DNA from: Streptomonospora salina
GTDB taxonomy: Bacteria; Actinomycetota; Actinomycetes; Streptosporangiales; Streptosporangiaceae
Length of the DNA: 64,000 nucleotides
Assembly (NCBI RefSeq): GCF_014204715.1
Contig: NZ_JACHLY010000001.1
Location: 2,998,501 to 3,062,500 of the forward strand
Direction of reading: 5' to 3'
Shown: one piece after another, positions 63,220 through 64,000 of the stretch
Position numbering within the stretch: the stretch's first letter is position 1
Layout: every line of letters begins with the position of its first letter
Notes under the pieces: generated by a model
Databases searched by the model: none
Told to the model about the DNA's origin: nothing
The model's input: only the letters and a program-made list of their open reading frames with translations
Translations under genes and position numbers: made by a program

Positions 63220-64000
63220 TCAGGACGCCCCTTCGTCGGCGGAGCCGGCCTGCGGCGGCGGCAGCGGCAGCCGGCCGCTCTCCATCGCGTCGACCATCGC
63301 CACGGCGCCGCCCTGCGCCGCAGCGCTGAGCCCCAGCTCCGAGGTCTCGACGACGCAGCCGCCCGCGTCGGGGGCGAAGGAGAGTTCGCGCACCGCCGGC
63401 CGGCATGCGGGCAGCAGCCACGGCGCCAGCGGTACGAAATACCCGCCCAGGACCACCGCGCCCGGGTTGACCAGGTTCACGAGTGTGGCCGCACCCCGCC
63501 CCAGCCACGAACCCGCCGTGTGCAGAGCGTCCACGGCGACGGGGTCCTGGGCGGTCGCGCGTTGGACGGCCGAGTCGACCAGGTCGGCGAGATCGGCTCG
63601 GGAGAGGGCGCCGGCGGGGAAGCGGTCGGGGAGCGCTGCGCGCAGGATCGCCTCGATTCCGGCCAGCGCCTCCAGGCATCCGCGCCGTCCGCAACCGCAC
63701 GGCGGGCCGTCCTCGACCATGCGCACGTGCCCGATCTCGCCGGCGAATCCGGCCGATCCCCGCAGCAGTTCGCCGTTCATCAGCACGCCCGCGCCGATTC
63801 CGACCTCGCCGGTGATGTAGACGAGGTCGCCGGTGCGGGCGAGGTGGCCGCCGCGGTACTCGGCCACAGCGCCGAGGTTCGCGTCGTTGTCGACCAGGAC
63901 CGGCATGGGGGGCGGGCCCGCCGGCTCCATCAGCTCTTCGAGCCGGCTGCGCAGCGGCGTTCCGCGCCACGCGAGGTTGGGAGCCCGGGTGACGACGCCG
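63220..64000 (-). CDS. ROK-family protein (N-terminus outside window)
   Basis: About 260 C-terminal residues are visible. ROK features: PVLVDNDANLGAVAEYRGGH, VYITGEVGIGAGVLMNGELL, the zinc-binding GHVRMVEDGPPCGCGRRGC-LE motif, and the phosphate loop region NPGAVVLGGYFVPLAPWLL. The protein is either a sugar kinase or, because the frame continues upstream with sequence (APNLAWRGTPLRSRLEELM) typical of NagC/XylR-like members, a ROK transcriptional regulator with its winged helix beyond the right edge. The latter is more likely. Confidence 0.85.
   Translation of the reverse strand, partial: GVVTRAPNLAWRGTPLRSRLEELMEPAGPPPMPVLVDNDANLGAVAEYRGGHLARTGDLVYITGEVGIGAGVLMNGELLRGSAGFAGEIGHVRMVEDGPPCGCGRRGCLEALAGIEAILRAALPDRFPAGALSRADLADLVDSAVQRATAQDPVAVDALHTAGSWLGRGAATLVNLVNPGAVVLGGYFVPLAPWLLPACRPAVRELSFAPDAGGCVVETSELGLSAAAQGGAVAMVDAMESGRLPLPPPQAGSADEGAS

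Overview
The window is high-GC actinobacterial chromosome with long open frames on both strands, GTG starts, frequent ATGA/GTGA overlaps and several likely leaderless genes. An HspR/HAIR-controlled dnaK operon, DivIVA-family proteins, XRE/DUF5753-DUF397 regulatory pairs, a FadE5-type acyl-CoA dehydrogenase and methylmalonyl-CoA mutase all point to Actinomycetia. Protein style suggests a Nocardiopsaceae member such as Nocardiopsis or Streptomonospora; that placement is inference.

Layout. 1-2.6 kb: accessory patch with a truncated XRE regulator, a divergent three-gene cassette of tiny proteins, a VOC protein and small proteins. 3.4-5.4 kb: GntR-MFS pair. 5.6-14.5 kb: YqiJ-like membrane protein, LLM oxidoreductase, YqiK-type flotillin and a giant AAA+ 'DNA repair ATPase'. 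14.7-16.5 kb: acyl-CoA dehydrogenase. 17.2-24.2 kb: dnaK-grpE-dnaJ-hspR-clpB stress operon on the minus strand. 24.8-26.9 kb: EtfD-like membrane Fe-S oxidoreductase, sharing an operator-like palindrome with the dehydrogenase. 27-38 kb: housekeeping and envelope genes (FUSC protein, gamma carbonic anhydrase, DivIVA protein, GNAT, DHA2 exporter with divergent TetR, PhoX, NlpC/P60). 38.2-40 kb: wreck of a HATPase / XRE-DUF5753 / DUF397 module fused by a deletion. 40-46.4 kb: Cu-type SodC, DUF3291, Cys-rich HTH regulator, DASS anion transporter, YigZ, lipoprotein beta-propeller. 46.5-51.7 kb: mutA-mutB-meaB for propionyl-CoA/methylmalonyl-CoA metabolism. 52-55.5 kb: STAS anti-anti-sigma factor, NUDIX, DUF6504 under a LexA-type box, TetR, inactive-looking M48 homologue. 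55.7-60.6 kb: two DivIVA-motif repeat proteins split by a 3.4-kb insertion bounded by 106-bp direct repeats. 60.7-61.7 kb: intact IS5-family element. 61.7-64 kb: amidase, DUF1232 protein and a truncated ROK protein.

The most interesting signal is a recurrent accessory cassette at about 0.5-1.2 kb and 58.5-59.8 kb. Each copy has a DNA-binding protein divergent from a tiny protein carrying the motif RLVRPSRGLHAAP, followed by small unrecognised proteins. Both tiny-protein genes have the same two-hairpin leader: a GC-rich hairpin, then a 5-bp/7-nt hairpin presenting the ribosome-binding purines, with different bases in the stems. The second cassette sits inside the direct-repeat-bounded insertion. 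Coordinates, motifs and palindromes were read by eye; no database search or folding programme was run.
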